From Paracoccus sp. M683 (GTDB lineage Bacteria > Pseudomonadota > Alphaproteobacteria > Rhodobacterales > Rhodobacteraceae), in contig NZ_VKDF01000005.1 in assembly GCF_007096355.1 (NCBI RefSeq), positions 269,778 through 333,777 on the forward strand: DNA of 64,000 bases, written 5' to 3'. This document shows positions 27,292 to 36,433 of the stretch, piece by piece. Each line of letters starts with the position of its first letter. Position 1 is the first letter of the stretch. Position numbers and translations under genes: made by a program. The notes under the pieces were generated by a model, which did no database searches, was not told the origin of the DNA, and saw nothing but the letters and a program-made list of their open reading frames with translations.

Positions 27292-28488
27292 ATGCCCGAA
27301 TTGCAGCGCACCCCCGAACGGTTCACCACCGCCGAATACGAAGGCCGCCTGTCCCGAACGCGCGCGGCCATGGCGGGGCAGGGGCTGGATCTGCTGATCG
27401 TCAGCGATCCGTCCAACATGGCCTGGCTGACGGGCTATGACGGCTGGTCCTTCTATGTCCATCAATGCGTCATCGTGGGGCCGGACGGCCCGCCCATCTG
27501 GTTCGGACGCGGGCAGGACGGCAATGGCGCCTTGCGCACCGTCTGGATGGGCGAAGATCGCATCATTGGCTATCCCGACCACTATGTGCAATCGACCGCG
27601 CGTCACCCGATGGAATATCTGGCCGCGCAGTTGACCGACCGGGGCTGGCATCGCGGCACCATCGGGGTCGAGATGGACAATTACTGGTATTCCGCCCGCG
27701 CGCATGAACGGCTTGTCACCGGCCTGCCTGATGCCCGGTTTGCCGATGCCACCGCGCTGGTGAACTGGCAGCGGGCGGTGAAATCGGAAAAGGAACTGGA
27801 CTACATGCGCAAGGCCGCCGGCATCGTCCAGCGGATGCACCGCCGCATCGCCGACAAGGCCGAGGTGGGCATGCGCAAATCCGACCTCGTGGCCGAGATC
27901 TATGATGCCGGGTTGCGCTTTGACCCGGCGACCGGGGTGGGCGGCGACTATCCGGCCATCGTGCCGCTTCTGCCGTCGGGTCCCGATGCCGCCGCGCCGC
28001 ATCTGACCTGGGACGACCTGCCGATGAAGCCGGGCGAAGGCACCTTCTTCGAGATCGCCGGCTGCTATCAGCGCTATCACTGCCCGCTGTCGCGCACGAT
28101 CTTTCTGGGCAAGCCGCCCGCCGCGATGATCGAGGCCGAAAAGGCCGTGTTGGAAGGGATGGAGGCCGGTCTGTCCGCCGCCCGCGCCGGCAATACCTGT
28201 CAGGATATCGCCATCGCCTTTTTCACCGTGCTGGACCGATACGGTATCACCAAGGACAATCGCACGGGCTATCCCATCGGGATCAGCTATCCGCCCGATT
28301 GGGGCGAACGCACCATGTCGCTGCGCCGGGGCGACCGGACCGAATTGCAGCCCGGCATGACCTTCCATTTCATGACCGGGCTGTGGATGGAGGATTGGGG
28401 TTACGAGACCACGGAATCCATCCTGATCACCGAGGGCGCGGCGCAACTGTTCTGCGACTTGCCGCGCAAGATGCTGGTCAAGGCATGA
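27292..28488 (+). CDS. eutD: Ectoine hydrolase EutD/DoeA (M24 peptidase fold)
   Basis: A 398-residue creatinase/prolidase-type protein that opens the ectoine ring to N-acetyl-diaminobutyrate. An N-terminal creatinase domain (DLLIVSDPSNMAWLTGYDGWSFY) precedes the pita-bread domain (GTFFEIAGCYQRYHCPLSRTIFLG, GYPIGISYPPDWGE). Several canonical metal ligands of M24 aminopeptidases appear substituted, as is usual in the creatinase/DoeA branch. Its stop overlaps the eutE start. Confidence 0.93.
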   Translation: MPELQRTPERFTTAEYEGRLSRTRAAMAGQGLDLLIVSDPSNMAWLTGYDGWSFYVHQCVIVGPDGPPIWFGRGQDGNGALRTVWMGEDRIIGYPDHYVQSTARHPMEYLAAQLTDRGWHRGTIGVEMDNYWYSARAHERLVTGLPDARFADATALVNWQRAVKSEKELDYMRKAAGIVQRMHRRIADKAEVGMRKSDLVAEIYDAGLRFDPATGVGGDYPAIVPLLPSGPDAAAPHLTWDDLPMKPGEGTFFEIAGCYQRYHCPLSRTIFLGKPPAAMIEAEKAVLEGMEAGLSAARAGNTCQDIAIAFFTVLDRYGITKDNRTGYPIGISYPPDWGERTMSLRRGDRTELQPGMTFHFMTGLWMEDWGYETTESILITEGAAQLFCDLPRKMLVKA

Positions 28489-29480
28489 GCCGCAATCCCA
28501 TCACGCCGACCATTCCGCTGGACGCACCCGGCAAGGCGCATGGCTTTCTGCGCCTGCCCTACAGTCGCAACGACAGTGCCTGGGGCAATGTGATGATTCC
28601 GGTCACCGTGATCGCGAACGGGCAGGGGCCGACCGCGCTGTTGACCGGGGCCAATCACGGTGATGAATATGAAGGCCCGATTGCCCTGCAACAACTGGCA
28701 TGGCAGATCGAGCCGGCCGAGGTCTCGGGCCGGATCATCATCATCCCCTATCTGAACTATCCCGCCTTTCGCGCCGGCACGCGGGTCAGCCCGATTGATC
28801 AGGTCAATCTGAACCGCGCCTTTCCCGGCCGACCCGATGGTACCCCCAGCCAGAAGATCGCCCATTACGTCAATGACGTGCTGGTGCCGATGTCCGATTT
28901 CGTGCTGGATTATCATTCGGGCGGCAGGACGCTGGATTTCCTGCCCTATGCTGCGGCGCATCATCTGGATGACGCGGCGCAGCAGGCGGCCTGCGTCGCC
29001 GCCGTCAGGGCCTTTGGCGCGCCCTATACGATGATGATGCGCGAAATCGACGCCGTGGGCATGTTCGACACGGCGGTGGAATCGCAGGGCAAGGTCTTTG
29101 TCACCACCGAACTGGGTGGTGGCGGCACGGCCACGGCGCGTTCCGCGCGTATCGCCATTCGCGGGGCCATGAACGTGCTGCGCCATGCCGGCATCCTGCA
29201 AGGCGGGATCGAGCTGGAAGGCGGCAGCCAAATGCTGGACATGCCCGCAGACGACTGTTTCCACTTCGCCAGCCGGGCCGGATTGTTGCAGCCGCTGGCC
29301 GATCTGGGCGAACAGGTCGTCAGGGATCAGCCCATTGCCCGGATCTGGCCCGATGACCGCAGCGGGACCGCCCCGGTCGAGGTAACGGCCAATCGCGACG
29401 GCCTGATCGCGGCGCGGCATTTTCCGGGGCTGGTCCAGTCGGGTGATTGTCTTGCCGTGATCGCCGTCGCCGGAGGCTGA
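28485..29480 (+). CDS. eutE: N-acetyl-L-2,4-diaminobutyrate deacetylase EutE/DoeB
   Basis: A 331-residue succinylglutamate desuccinylase/aspartoacylase-type zinc hydrolase. The Zn ligands H58 and E61 lie in TGANHGDEYEGP, and H144 lies in LDYHSGGRTL; VTTELGGGG carries the probable catalytic Glu. It removes the acetyl group from the EutD product to give diaminobutyrate for Atf. The ATG at 28485 overlaps the eutD stop by 4 bases. It ends the rightward operon and is convergent with a GNAT gene. Confidence 0.93.
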   Translation: MSRNPITPTIPLDAPGKAHGFLRLPYSRNDSAWGNVMIPVTVIANGQGPTALLTGANHGDEYEGPIALQQLAWQIEPAEVSGRIIIIPYLNYPAFRAGTRVSPIDQVNLNRAFPGRPDGTPSQKIAHYVNDVLVPMSDFVLDYHSGGRTLDFLPYAAAHHLDDAAQQAACVAAVRAFGAPYTMMMREIDAVGMFDTAVESQGKVFVTTELGGGGTATARSARIAIRGAMNVLRHAGILQGGIELEGGSQMLDMPADDCFHFASRAGLLQPLADLGEQVVRDQPIARIWPDDRSGTAPVEVTANRDGLIAARHFPGLVQSGDCLAVIAVAGG

Positions 29481-29508
29481 CCGCCCCTTGCCTGCCGCAG
29501 GGTGCCGG

Positions 29509-30000
29509 CTAAAGATCCAGCCCCAGATAGACCGCGCCGGGCAGGGGGTTGCTGTAATAGGGCGCGATCGGCTGGAACCCCAGCCGTTCATACAGCCGCA
29601 GCGCCGCGCCCATGTGATCCAGCGTGTCCAGCACCATGCGCCGATAACCCGCCTCGCGCGCGCGGGTGATGATCGCCTGACCCAGGGCCCGGCCCATGCC
29701 GCTGCCGCGCAGGGTCGTGTCCAGATACAGCCGCTTCATCTCGCAGGTTTCCCCGTCAAGCCTGCGCATGGCGACACAGCCGGTTGCGGGCTGTGCATCG
29801 CCAGCCCCGGCCGCGCCCTGGTGCAGCAACAAAAGCGCACCATCAGGTCCGGCATAGCGGCCCGGCAGGCTGGCCAACTCGGCCTCGAAACCCTGAAAAT
29901 CCAGGTCGATGCCCAGCCATTCGGCATAGGCGCGAAACAGATGTCGCACGGTCCCGATATCGGCCGGGAACCGCGCATCCTGTATGGTAAAGCTGTTCAT
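29509..30000 (-). CDS. GNAT family N-acetyltransferase
   Basis: A 163-residue GNAT protein of the type with CEMKRLYLDTTLRGSGMGRALGQAII (acetyl-CoA loop R-G-S-G-M-G) and YRRMVLDTLDHMGAALRLYERLGF. The acceptor is unknown. The ATG at 30000 (MNSFTIQDA) is chosen because the upstream frame is low-quality Arg/Ala-rich sequence. It is convergent with eutE; proximity to the ectoine cluster may be coincidental. Confidence 0.87.
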   Translation of the reverse strand: MNSFTIQDARFPADIGTVRHLFRAYAEWLGIDLDFQGFEAELASLPGRYAGPDGALLLLHQGAAGAGDAQPATGCVAMRRLDGETCEMKRLYLDTTLRGSGMGRALGQAIITRAREAGYRRMVLDTLDHMGAALRLYERLGFQPIAPYYSNPLPGAVYLGLDL

Positions 30001-30055
30001 GCGGCGCAGGCTAGGACCGCCGGCGGGGCGTTGCAAGAGCGTGCGGCCGGCGCCG

Positions 30056-31258
30056 TCAATTCGCCGTCGCGGGCTCGAACAGGCGCTTGCGGTTCTTGCC
30101 ATGGCGTTCGGCCAGCTTGCGCCCCTCGCGGCCATTGATCAGCGGGCGCGCCGGTTGCGGGCGATAGCCCCGTGCCGCCAGTTCGGGAAACAGCGACAGC
30201 ACCTCGCGCCGGGCCGGGGGCGAAAGCGCCTGCATCGCCTGTGGACCGGGATACAGGCTCTCGCTCCATGCCCCGTCAGAGCGGATCACCTGATGGGCAT
30301 CGAACATCAGGTGATGATAGCCGACGCCATCGGCCGGGCAGAATGCCGCTATCCCCGGCAGGCCCAGCAGATGCTTGACCGCCACCAGGATCTCATCGGT
30401 GCCGAACATCCGCCCGGCAATGACCGAGCGGACAAGGACCCGGTGTTGCGGCGACAGGATCAGATCGCGTGCGGGCCGGCCCGGTCCAAGCGCGCCGGCG
30501 GCGATGCGGATCGGTCGCAGATTGGGTTGCAGGTCCAGCCGCGCGGCATCGACATGGACATGGCCGCACCAGCGCAGCACCTGCGCGCCATGATCGCGGG
30601 TCAGCACCTGGTCGCCGGGACGCAGCGCCTCGACCGGGCGGGGGCCGGTTGGCGTGTCGATCATCGTGCCGGTGCCGAAACAGTCGACCTGGAAATAGTC
30701 GATGCGGTGATCAGAGGTGCCATAGGCCTTGGTGCCGCCGAAATAGTAGGTCTTGGTCGGGTCGAAGGGCACGGGGTCCAGCGGGTTGCCATCCCGGTCC
30801 GTGCCTGCAATCGGGATGATCATCACGGTGTAACTGTCACCCATGATGTCGCCAAAGGTGCCCGCGCCGACCTTGCGCGGAAAGGCCACCTCATAGACGG
30901 CGACGATCTTGCCATCGACGATGCAATTCAGCTTGCCCGAGAAGTCGAACCCCACCTTGGTGCCGGCCGCATAGGTCACCGAATTGCCGCTGCCGCCCAG
31001 TTGCAGCACCAGATCCTCGGCCAGCACCTGATCGTTGTCCAACCCGCCATCGTAAGAAATGCTGCCGCGAATGCCGTCCAGCGCGGCATCGTCGTCGCTG
31101 ACCTGCATCGTCGTCAATTCGACCGCGTTCAGGTTCAGTGGCTGACCGCCGGTCGAGCCGGTAAAGGGTGTGTGACGGTTCGCAAGCTCGCCCGAGGTTT
31201 TCACCGGCGCCCGATAGCTGAGCGTCAGGATGGTGATTTCCTGGATCTGGGTTGTCAT
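30056..31258 (-). CDS. Hint_2-domain protein (Hedgehog/intein-like), Rhodobacterales type
   Basis: A 400-residue protein with two parts. Residues 1 to about 190 are a beta-rich unit (ISYDGG, AGTKVGFDFSGKLNCIVDGK, GDSYTVMIIPI, TDRDGNPLDPVPFDPTKTYYF). A Hint_2 domain starts at Cys193 (VDCFGTGTMIDTPTGPRPVE) and continues with LSPQHRVLVRS, LVAVKHLLGLPG, YHHLMFDAHQVI and SESLYPGP. There is no signal peptide. The domain resembles the self-processing fold of inteins and Hedgehog proteins, but cleavage by such bacterial proteins is largely unproven. The start follows an AGGAAG site. The upstream region holds a CtrA-type site and a DnaA-type box. Confidence 0.85.
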   Translation of the reverse strand: MTTQIQEITILTLSYRAPVKTSGELANRHTPFTGSTGGQPLNLNAVELTTMQVSDDDAALDGIRGSISYDGGLDNDQVLAEDLVLQLGGSGNSVTYAAGTKVGFDFSGKLNCIVDGKIVAVYEVAFPRKVGAGTFGDIMGDSYTVMIIPIAGTDRDGNPLDPVPFDPTKTYYFGGTKAYGTSDHRIDYFQVDCFGTGTMIDTPTGPRPVEALRPGDQVLTRDHGAQVLRWCGHVHVDAARLDLQPNLRPIRIAAGALGPGRPARDLILSPQHRVLVRSVIAGRMFGTDEILVAVKHLLGLPGIAAFCPADGVGYHHLMFDAHQVIRSDGAWSESLYPGPQAMQALSPPARREVLSLFPELAARGYRPQPARPLINGREGRKLAERHGKNRKRLFEPATAN

Positions 31259-31350
31259 AGATTGCTTCCTGCCCAAGTGATCTGCCGTGCCAGGGGCACT
31301 GCGCGGGCGCGTATCAAACCGTCCATGCGGACCCTGCGCCCGCGACAGGG

Positions 31351-31359
31351 TTATTCACA
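31351..31359. promoter_or_regulatory. Perfect DnaA-type box
   Basis: TTATTCACA matches the DnaA consensus TTATNCACA exactly. It lies 5 bases from a full CtrA site, in the region upstream of the Hint gene. Confidence 0.5.
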
Positions 31360-31364
31360 ATTGG

Positions 31365-31379
31365 TTAACTGAAGGTTAA
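31365..31379. promoter_or_regulatory. CtrA-type binding site upstream of the Hint gene
   Basis: TTAA at 31365-31368 and TTAA at 31376-31379 are separated by exactly 7 bases. On the minus strand the sequence reads TTAACCTTCAGTTAACC, close to the full CtrA consensus. It lies 107 bases upstream of the Hint start codon in its promoter region. Confidence 0.6.
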
Positions 31380-31417
31380 TAAAGGAAGATTCGTGACCGG
31401 GCGGCGGTTTGTCCGGG

Positions 31418-32407
31418 TCAGACGGCGCCGCCGGTGCCGCGTTCGCGATAGGGCGTGCTGCCATATCGCGCCCGATAGCATTTCGAGAAATGCGACGGGC
31501 TGGAAAAGCCCGATGCCAGCGCCACCTCGATCATCGACATCTGGGTCTGCATCAGCAGGTTGCGGGCGCGGGCCAGCCGGGTTTCCATGTAATACCGCTT
31601 GGGGCTGCGGTTCAGATAACGGCGGAACAGGCGTTCCAGCTGGCGGGTCGACATGCCGGCATCGGTGGCCAGCCGGGCGGGGCTGATCGGCTCCTCCAGA
31701 TTCGCCTCCATCCGGGCGATGACCTCGGCCAGCCGGGGATGGCGCACGCCGATGCGGGTGGGGATCGACAGCCGCTGGTCGTCCTGGCCTGACCGGATGC
31801 CGGTATGCAGCATCTGGTCGGCGATCTGGGTGGCCAGCGTGTCACCGTGATCCTGCGCGATCAGATGCAGAATCAGGTCGATGGACGATGTGCCGCCCGC
31901 CGCCGTGATCCGGCTGCCGTCATTGACAAAGACCGAGCGATACAGATCGACCTCGGGGAAGGCTTCGGCAAAGCCGTCATGGTTTTCCCAATGGATCGTG
32001 GCGCGGCGCCCGTCCAGCATGCCGGCCTCGGCCAGAACCCAGGCGCCGGTGCAGACGGCGCCGATGATTGCACCACTGCGTTCCTGCCGGCGCAGCCAGC
32101 TCAGCACCGGTTTGACGGCGGCCTTCTGCACGTCAAGCCCGCCACAGACGATCACCACATGGTCACCATGCAGGGCGGGGCGTTCTGTCGGGGCGCCGGC
32201 GTCGTCCAGCCCGCCATCCAGCCGCAACTGGCTGCCATTCGAACAGCGCGCGCCCTCGCCGCCCATGCCGACCAGCCGCCAGTTATAGAAGGTTGCCCCC
32301 GCCGCACGGTTTGCCAGGCGCAACGCCTCGATCGCGCAGGAAAAGGGCAGCAGGGTGAAACGGTCCAGCAGCAGAAACGTGAAAAGCCGGGGTTTGGGCG
32401 TCGTCAT
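31418..32407 (-). CDS. GlxA-family transcriptional regulator (DJ-1/PfpI-like domain plus AraC HTH)
   Basis: A 329-residue protein. The N-terminal class I glutamine amidotransferase-like domain ([51 protein letters not shown]) contains a Cys in the nucleophile-elbow position. It is followed by two AraC-type HTH motifs ([25 protein letters not shown] and [25 protein letters not shown]). Relatives include GbdR/ArgR-type activators of betaine, carnitine or arginine catabolism. The location between the ectoine and choline clusters is suggestive, but the effector cannot be deduced. The start at 32407 is MTTPKPRLF. Confidence 0.9.
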   Translation of the reverse strand: MTTPKPRLFTFLLLDRFTLLPFSCAIEALRLANRAAGATFYNWRLVGMGGEGARCSNGSQLRLDGGLDDAGAPTERPALHGDHVVIVCGGLDVQKAAVKPVLSWLRRQERSGAIIGAVCTGAWVLAEAGMLDGRRATIHWENHDGFAEAFPEVDLYRSVFVNDGSRITAAGGTSSIDLILHLIAQDHGDTLATQIADQMLHTGIRSGQDDQRLSIPTRIGVRHPRLAEVIARMEANLEEPISPARLATDAGMSTRQLERLFRRYLNRSPKRYYMETRLARARNLLMQTQMSMIEVALASGFSSPSHFSKCYRARYGSTPYRERGTGGAV

Positions 32408-32534
32408 GGCGGTATCGGTCTTGGGTGCTGGTACAGATAAGGCAGGGAAATGCCGCCACCGCAAGAGGCAAGGCTTTTCCTTCGCCGCATCAGCCCATAT
32501 ATGGGCAACAGCATTTCAGACAGGAGAACGCGCC

Positions 32535-33953
32535 ATGACGACGCAGGAGAACCGCACCACCGCCGCATCCGCCGCCAAAGGCTGGGACAAGGCTGGCTGG
32601 CGTGCTTATCCGCGCGTCCAGATGCCTGACTATACCGATCAGGCCGCGCTGAACGCGGTCGAGGGGCAGCTGGCGAAATATCCGCCGCTGGTTTTCGCGG
32701 GCGAGGCGCGGCGTCTCAAGGCGCATCTGGCCGAGGTCGGCGCCGGCCGTGCGTTCCTGTTGCAGGGCGGTGATTGCGCCGAAAGCTTTGCCGAGTTCAG
32801 CGCCGACAATATCCGCGACACCTTCAAGGTGATGTTGCAGATGGCGGTGGTGCTGACCTGGGGCGCGCAACTGCCGGTGGTCAAGGTCGGCCGCATGGCC
32901 GGGCAATTCGCCAAGCCGCGCAGCGCGCCCACCGAAACCGTGAACGGCGTCGAACTGCCCAGCTATCGCGGCGACATCATCAACGGCTTCGATTTCACCC
33001 CCGATGCGCGTATCCCCGATCCGCAGCGGATGCTGGCGGCCTATACCCAGGCTGCGGCCAGCCTGAACCTGCTGCGCGCCTTCAGCACCGGCGGCTATGC
33101 CGACATGCACCGCGTCCAAAGCTGGATCGCCGATTTCGTCGGTGGCCCCGAGGCCGCGAAATATCGCGAAGTGGCTGACCGGATCAGCGACACCATGGCC
33201 TTCATGCAGGCCGCAGGCGTGACCTCGGAAACCGCGCATGAGCTGGGCAAGGTCGATTTCTATACCAGTCACGAAGCGCTCTTGCTGGAATATGAAGAGG
33301 CGCTGGCACGGACCGACAGCACCACCGGCCTGCCGGTGGCGGGGTCGGGCCACATGATCTGGATCGGCGACCGCACGCGGCAGCCGGACGGGGCGCATGT
33401 GGAATTTGCGCGCGGCGTGCAGAACCCCGTCGGTCTGAAGACCGGCCCCTCGACCACGGCCGAGGATCTGAAGGTGCTGATGGCCAAGCTGAACCCGGAA
33501 AACGAGGCCGGCCGGCTGACCCTTATCGCGCGTTTCGGCGCGGGCAAAGTGGGCGATCACCTGCCGCGGCTGATCAAGGCCGTGCAGGAAGAGGGTGCCA
33601 ATGTCGTCTGGTCCTGCGACCCGATGCACGGCAATGTCATCAAATCCTCGACCGGCTACAAGACGCGGGCCTTCGATTCGATCCTGCGCGAGGTGCGCGA
33701 GTTCTTCGACATCCACAAGGCCGAGGGCACCATTCCCGGCGGCGTGCATTTCGAGATGACCGGTCAGGACGTGACCGAATGCACCGGCGGCGTGCGCGCG
33801 GTGACGGATGAGGATCTGTCGGACCGTTACCACACCGCCTGCGACCCGCGCCTGAATGCCAGTCAGTCGCTGGAACTGGCCTTCCTCGTGGCCGAGGAAT
33901 TGCGCAACCGCCGCCAGAACGGCACGGCCGCCCGTCACAGCAAGGCTGGCTGA
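32535..33953 (+). CDS. aroG: Class II 3-deoxy-D-arabino-heptulosonate 7-phosphate synthase
   Basis: A 472-residue plant-type (class II, AroA-II) DAHP synthase, the first enzyme of the shikimate pathway, condensing PEP and erythrose 4-phosphate. [60 protein letters not shown] and [18 protein letters not shown] are characteristic and hold the metal and substrate residues. The ATG at 32535 follows AGGAGA. A terminator follows closely, so it is a single-gene unit divergent from the GlxA-type regulator. Gene naming varies between genomes. Confidence 0.95.
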   Translation: MTTQENRTTAASAAKGWDKAGWRAYPRVQMPDYTDQAALNAVEGQLAKYPPLVFAGEARRLKAHLAEVGAGRAFLLQGGDCAESFAEFSADNIRDTFKVMLQMAVVLTWGAQLPVVKVGRMAGQFAKPRSAPTETVNGVELPSYRGDIINGFDFTPDARIPDPQRMLAAYTQAAASLNLLRAFSTGGYADMHRVQSWIADFVGGPEAAKYREVADRISDTMAFMQAAGVTSETAHELGKVDFYTSHEALLLEYEEALARTDSTTGLPVAGSGHMIWIGDRTRQPDGAHVEFARGVQNPVGLKTGPSTTAEDLKVLMAKLNPENEAGRLTLIARFGAGKVGDHLPRLIKAVQEEGANVVWSCDPMHGNVIKSSTGYKTRAFDSILREVREFFDIHKAEGTIPGGVHFEMTGQDVTECTGGVRAVTDEDLSDRYHTACDPRLNASQSLELAFLVAEELRNRRQNGTAARHSKAG

Positions 33954-33988
33954 GGCCGGCAAGGCCAATAATGGCTGGAACTGAAACA

Positions 33989-34014
33989 GGCCGCCCCGGT
34001 TGGGGCGGCCTTTT
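33989..34014 (+). terminator. Rho-independent terminator after DAHP synthase
   Basis: A perfect 9-bp stem, GGCCGCCCC / GGGGCGGCC, with a GGTT loop is followed by TTTT. It lies 36 bases after the stop codon. Confidence 0.9.
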
Positions 34015-34057
34015 CCTTGGCTGATCTGTGTGGGTCAGGCGACCGGGTTTGCCCGGT

Positions 34058-35221
34058 TCAGCCTTGCCGCCATTGCGAGACGCAGGGGATCTTGTCGCGG
34101 TCGCAGCGCCCGGCATAGCGGCGGGCGATTTCCTGCACCTCGGCCAGCAGCCCATCGGCCAGCTTGATCGGTTCCAGCCCCAGGCCCAGGAAACGGTCAT
34201 TGGCGACATGCAGGTCGTTCTCGTCGGCCTCGTTTCGCGGGTTTTTCAGAAAGGCCACCTCGGCCCCGGTCTGATCTGCGATCATCTGCGCCAGATCGCG
34301 GACGCGGTGGGTTTCGGTCATCTGGTTCAGGATATTCACCCGCTCGCCCTGTTGCGGCGGGTTCAGCAGCGCCAGTTCGACACAGCGGCAGGTATCCTGG
34401 ATATGGATGAAAGCGCGGGTCTGCCCGCCGGTGCCATGCACCGTCAGCGGATAGTCAATGGCGGCCTGCATCAGAAAGCGGTTCAGCACCGTGCCATAAT
34501 CGCCGTCATAGTCGAAACGGTTGATCAGCCGTTCATCCATGCGCGTTTCCTGGGTCTGGGTGCCCCAGACGATGCCCTGATGCAGGTCGGTGATCCTGAC
34601 GCCGTCATTCTTGTTGTAATAGAAGAAGAACAGCTGATCCTGCGTCTTGGTCATGTGGTAGATGCTGCCCGGATTGGCCGGATACAGAATCTCTTGTCGG
34701 TGAGGGCCGTTCTCGGTTTCGACCACCACGGGCAGATAGCCCTCGGGGATCTTCATCCCCGCCGTGCCATAGCCATAGACCCCCATCGTGCCCAGATGGA
34801 CCAGATGAATGTCCTGACCGGATTCGACGATGGCGGCCAGAACGTCATTGGTGGCGTTCAGGTTGTTGTTCACCGTATAGCGTTTGTGCCAGCTGGATTT
34901 CATCGAATAGGGCGCGGCGCGCTGTTCGGCGAAATGGATCACTGCATCGGGCTTTTCCTCGCGCAGCAGCGTCAGCAGGCGGTGGTAATGTTCGCCCACG
35001 GTGAAATTCTCGAACCGGATGGTGCGGCCGGTCATGTCCTGCCAGGCACGGATGCGTTCGCCCAAGGGGCGGATCGGCGTCAGAGAGCTGACTTCCAACT
35101 CGACGTCGATCTTTCGGCGCGACAGGTTGTCGACGATGATCACGTCATGGTCGCGCGCGGACAGATGCAGGGCCGTGGGCCAGCCGCAGAAGCCGTCGCC
35201 CCCGAGAATCACGATTTTCAT
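34058..35221 (-). CDS. sqdB: UDP-sulfoquinovose synthase SqdB
   Basis: A 387-residue short-chain dehydrogenase/epimerase that makes UDP-sulfoquinovose from UDP-glucose and sulfite for sulfolipid (SQDG) synthesis. It has the NAD-binding GGDGFCGWPTALHL at the N terminus, T145 in HLGTMGVYGYG, and the catalytic Tyr188/Lys192 pair in IYHMTKTQDQ. HFAEQRAAPYSMKS, specific to SqdB, is also visible. No sulfoquinovosyltransferase gene (sqdD or sqdX type) is adjacent, so the partner lies elsewhere. The 190-base gap upstream, to the choV stop at 35414, holds nothing I can identify beyond a probable promoter. Confidence 0.95.
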   Translation of the reverse strand: MKIVILGGDGFCGWPTALHLSARDHDVIIVDNLSRRKIDVELEVSSLTPIRPLGERIRAWQDMTGRTIRFENFTVGEHYHRLLTLLREEKPDAVIHFAEQRAAPYSMKSSWHKRYTVNNNLNATNDVLAAIVESGQDIHLVHLGTMGVYGYGTAGMKIPEGYLPVVVETENGPHRQEILYPANPGSIYHMTKTQDQLFFFYYNKNDGVRITDLHQGIVWGTQTQETRMDERLINRFDYDGDYGTVLNRFLMQAAIDYPLTVHGTGGQTRAFIHIQDTCRCVELALLNPPQQGERVNILNQMTETHRVRDLAQMIADQTGAEVAFLKNPRNEADENDLHVANDRFLGLGLEPIKLADGLLAEVQEIARRYAGRCDRDKIPCVSQWRQG

Positions 35222-35413
35222 AGGATGATTTCCTTGTTCGGCCGGGCCGGCGTCATGCCGCGAAGGTCGATCAGGCTGGGCAAAACGCGTGGCTCCGGCT
35301 TCTTACCTTCGGGTGTGTTAGCCTGCCCAAAAGGGGGCCGCAACCACCTGCCTGAACACGACCTGCCACTGCGCCAGCTTCCCTTGCGTCAGCTTTGGCG
35401 CGCAGGTCAGACC

Positions 35414-36433
35414 CTAGCCGCGCGGCGCGATCAGCCGCGCCATGACGCCTTCACGCGTGACCCGACCGCCGCCCTGAACCGGCAGCGCGTCAAGGCCCGC
35501 CAGCCGGCCCATAACCTCGCGCACGGGCAGGTCGCGGGGGATCGGCTGACCCTCGGCCTCGCCCGGTTCGGTGACATCCTCGGCGGTCAGCACGCCAAGC
35601 GGGTTCATATGGGCAACGAAATCCGCGACATAGCCATTGACCGGATTGGCGATGATCTGCCGCGCCGTGCCGATCTGGACGATGCGGCCGCCCTCCATCA
35701 GCGCGATGCGGTTGCCCAGCTTGAAGGCCTCGTCAAGGTCGTGGCTGACAAAGATGATGGTGCGGCGGGTCTTTTCCTGCAATTCCAGCAATTCGTCCTG
35801 CAAACGGGTGCGGATCAGCGGGTCCAGCGCGGAAAACGGCTCGTCCATCAGAAGGATCGGCGCTTCGGTGGCAAAGGCGCGGGCAAGGCCGACGCGCTGT
35901 TGCATGCCGCCCGACAGATCACCCACCTTGCGGTCGGCCCATTCCGACAGGCCGACCGTGGCAAGCTGTTGATCCACTCGCGCGGCCCGCTCGGCGACGG
36001 GCAGCCCGGCCAGTTCCAGGCCCAAGCCGACATTCTCGCGCACCGTGCGCCAGGGCAGCAGGCCGAATTGCTGGAACACCATGGCCACATCGCGCAGCCG
36101 GATGTCGCGCAACGCCCGCTTGCCGGCCCGCGTCACCGAAACCATTTCCTGACCCGAGCGCACCCGGACCTCGCCGCGGCAGACATGGTTCAGCGCATTC
36201 ACCGCCCGCAGCAGCGTTGACTTGCCGCTGCCCGACAGCCCCATGAGCACCAGGATCTCGCCCTGCTGCACCGTCAGATTGCAGGCATGCACGCCCAGAA
36301 CCTGCCCCGTCTCGGCCTTGATCTCGCCGCGTTCCAGGCCCTGATCCATCAGCGGCAGGGCGGCATCGGGATCGTCGCCAAAGACGATCGAGACATCGTC
36401 GAACTCGACTGCGTTTTCCGGCTGATCGGTCAT
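35414..36433 (-). CDS. choV: Choline/betaine ABC transporter ATP-binding protein (ChoV/ProV family)
   Basis: A 339-residue ABC ATPase of the glycine betaine/choline family. Walker A GLSGSGKST, the Q-loop (FQQFGLLPW), signature LSGGMQQRV, Walker B ILLMDEPFSALDPL and switch HDLDEAF are all present. A C-terminal regulatory region of about 70 residues (LPVREVMGRLAG) looks like a shortened CBS-type segment. It is last in choX-choW-choV, overlaps choW by 4 bases, and energises choline import from the periplasm. Confidence 0.92.
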   Translation of the reverse strand: MTDQPENAVEFDDVSIVFGDDPDAALPLMDQGLERGEIKAETGQVLGVHACNLTVQQGEILVLMGLSGSGKSTLLRAVNALNHVCRGEVRVRSGQEMVSVTRAGKRALRDIRLRDVAMVFQQFGLLPWRTVRENVGLGLELAGLPVAERAARVDQQLATVGLSEWADRKVGDLSGGMQQRVGLARAFATEAPILLMDEPFSALDPLIRTRLQDELLELQEKTRRTIIFVSHDLDEAFKLGNRIALMEGGRIVQIGTARQIIANPVNGYVADFVAHMNPLGVLTAEDVTEPGEAEGQPIPRDLPVREVMGRLAGLDALPVQGGGRVTREGVMARLIAPRG

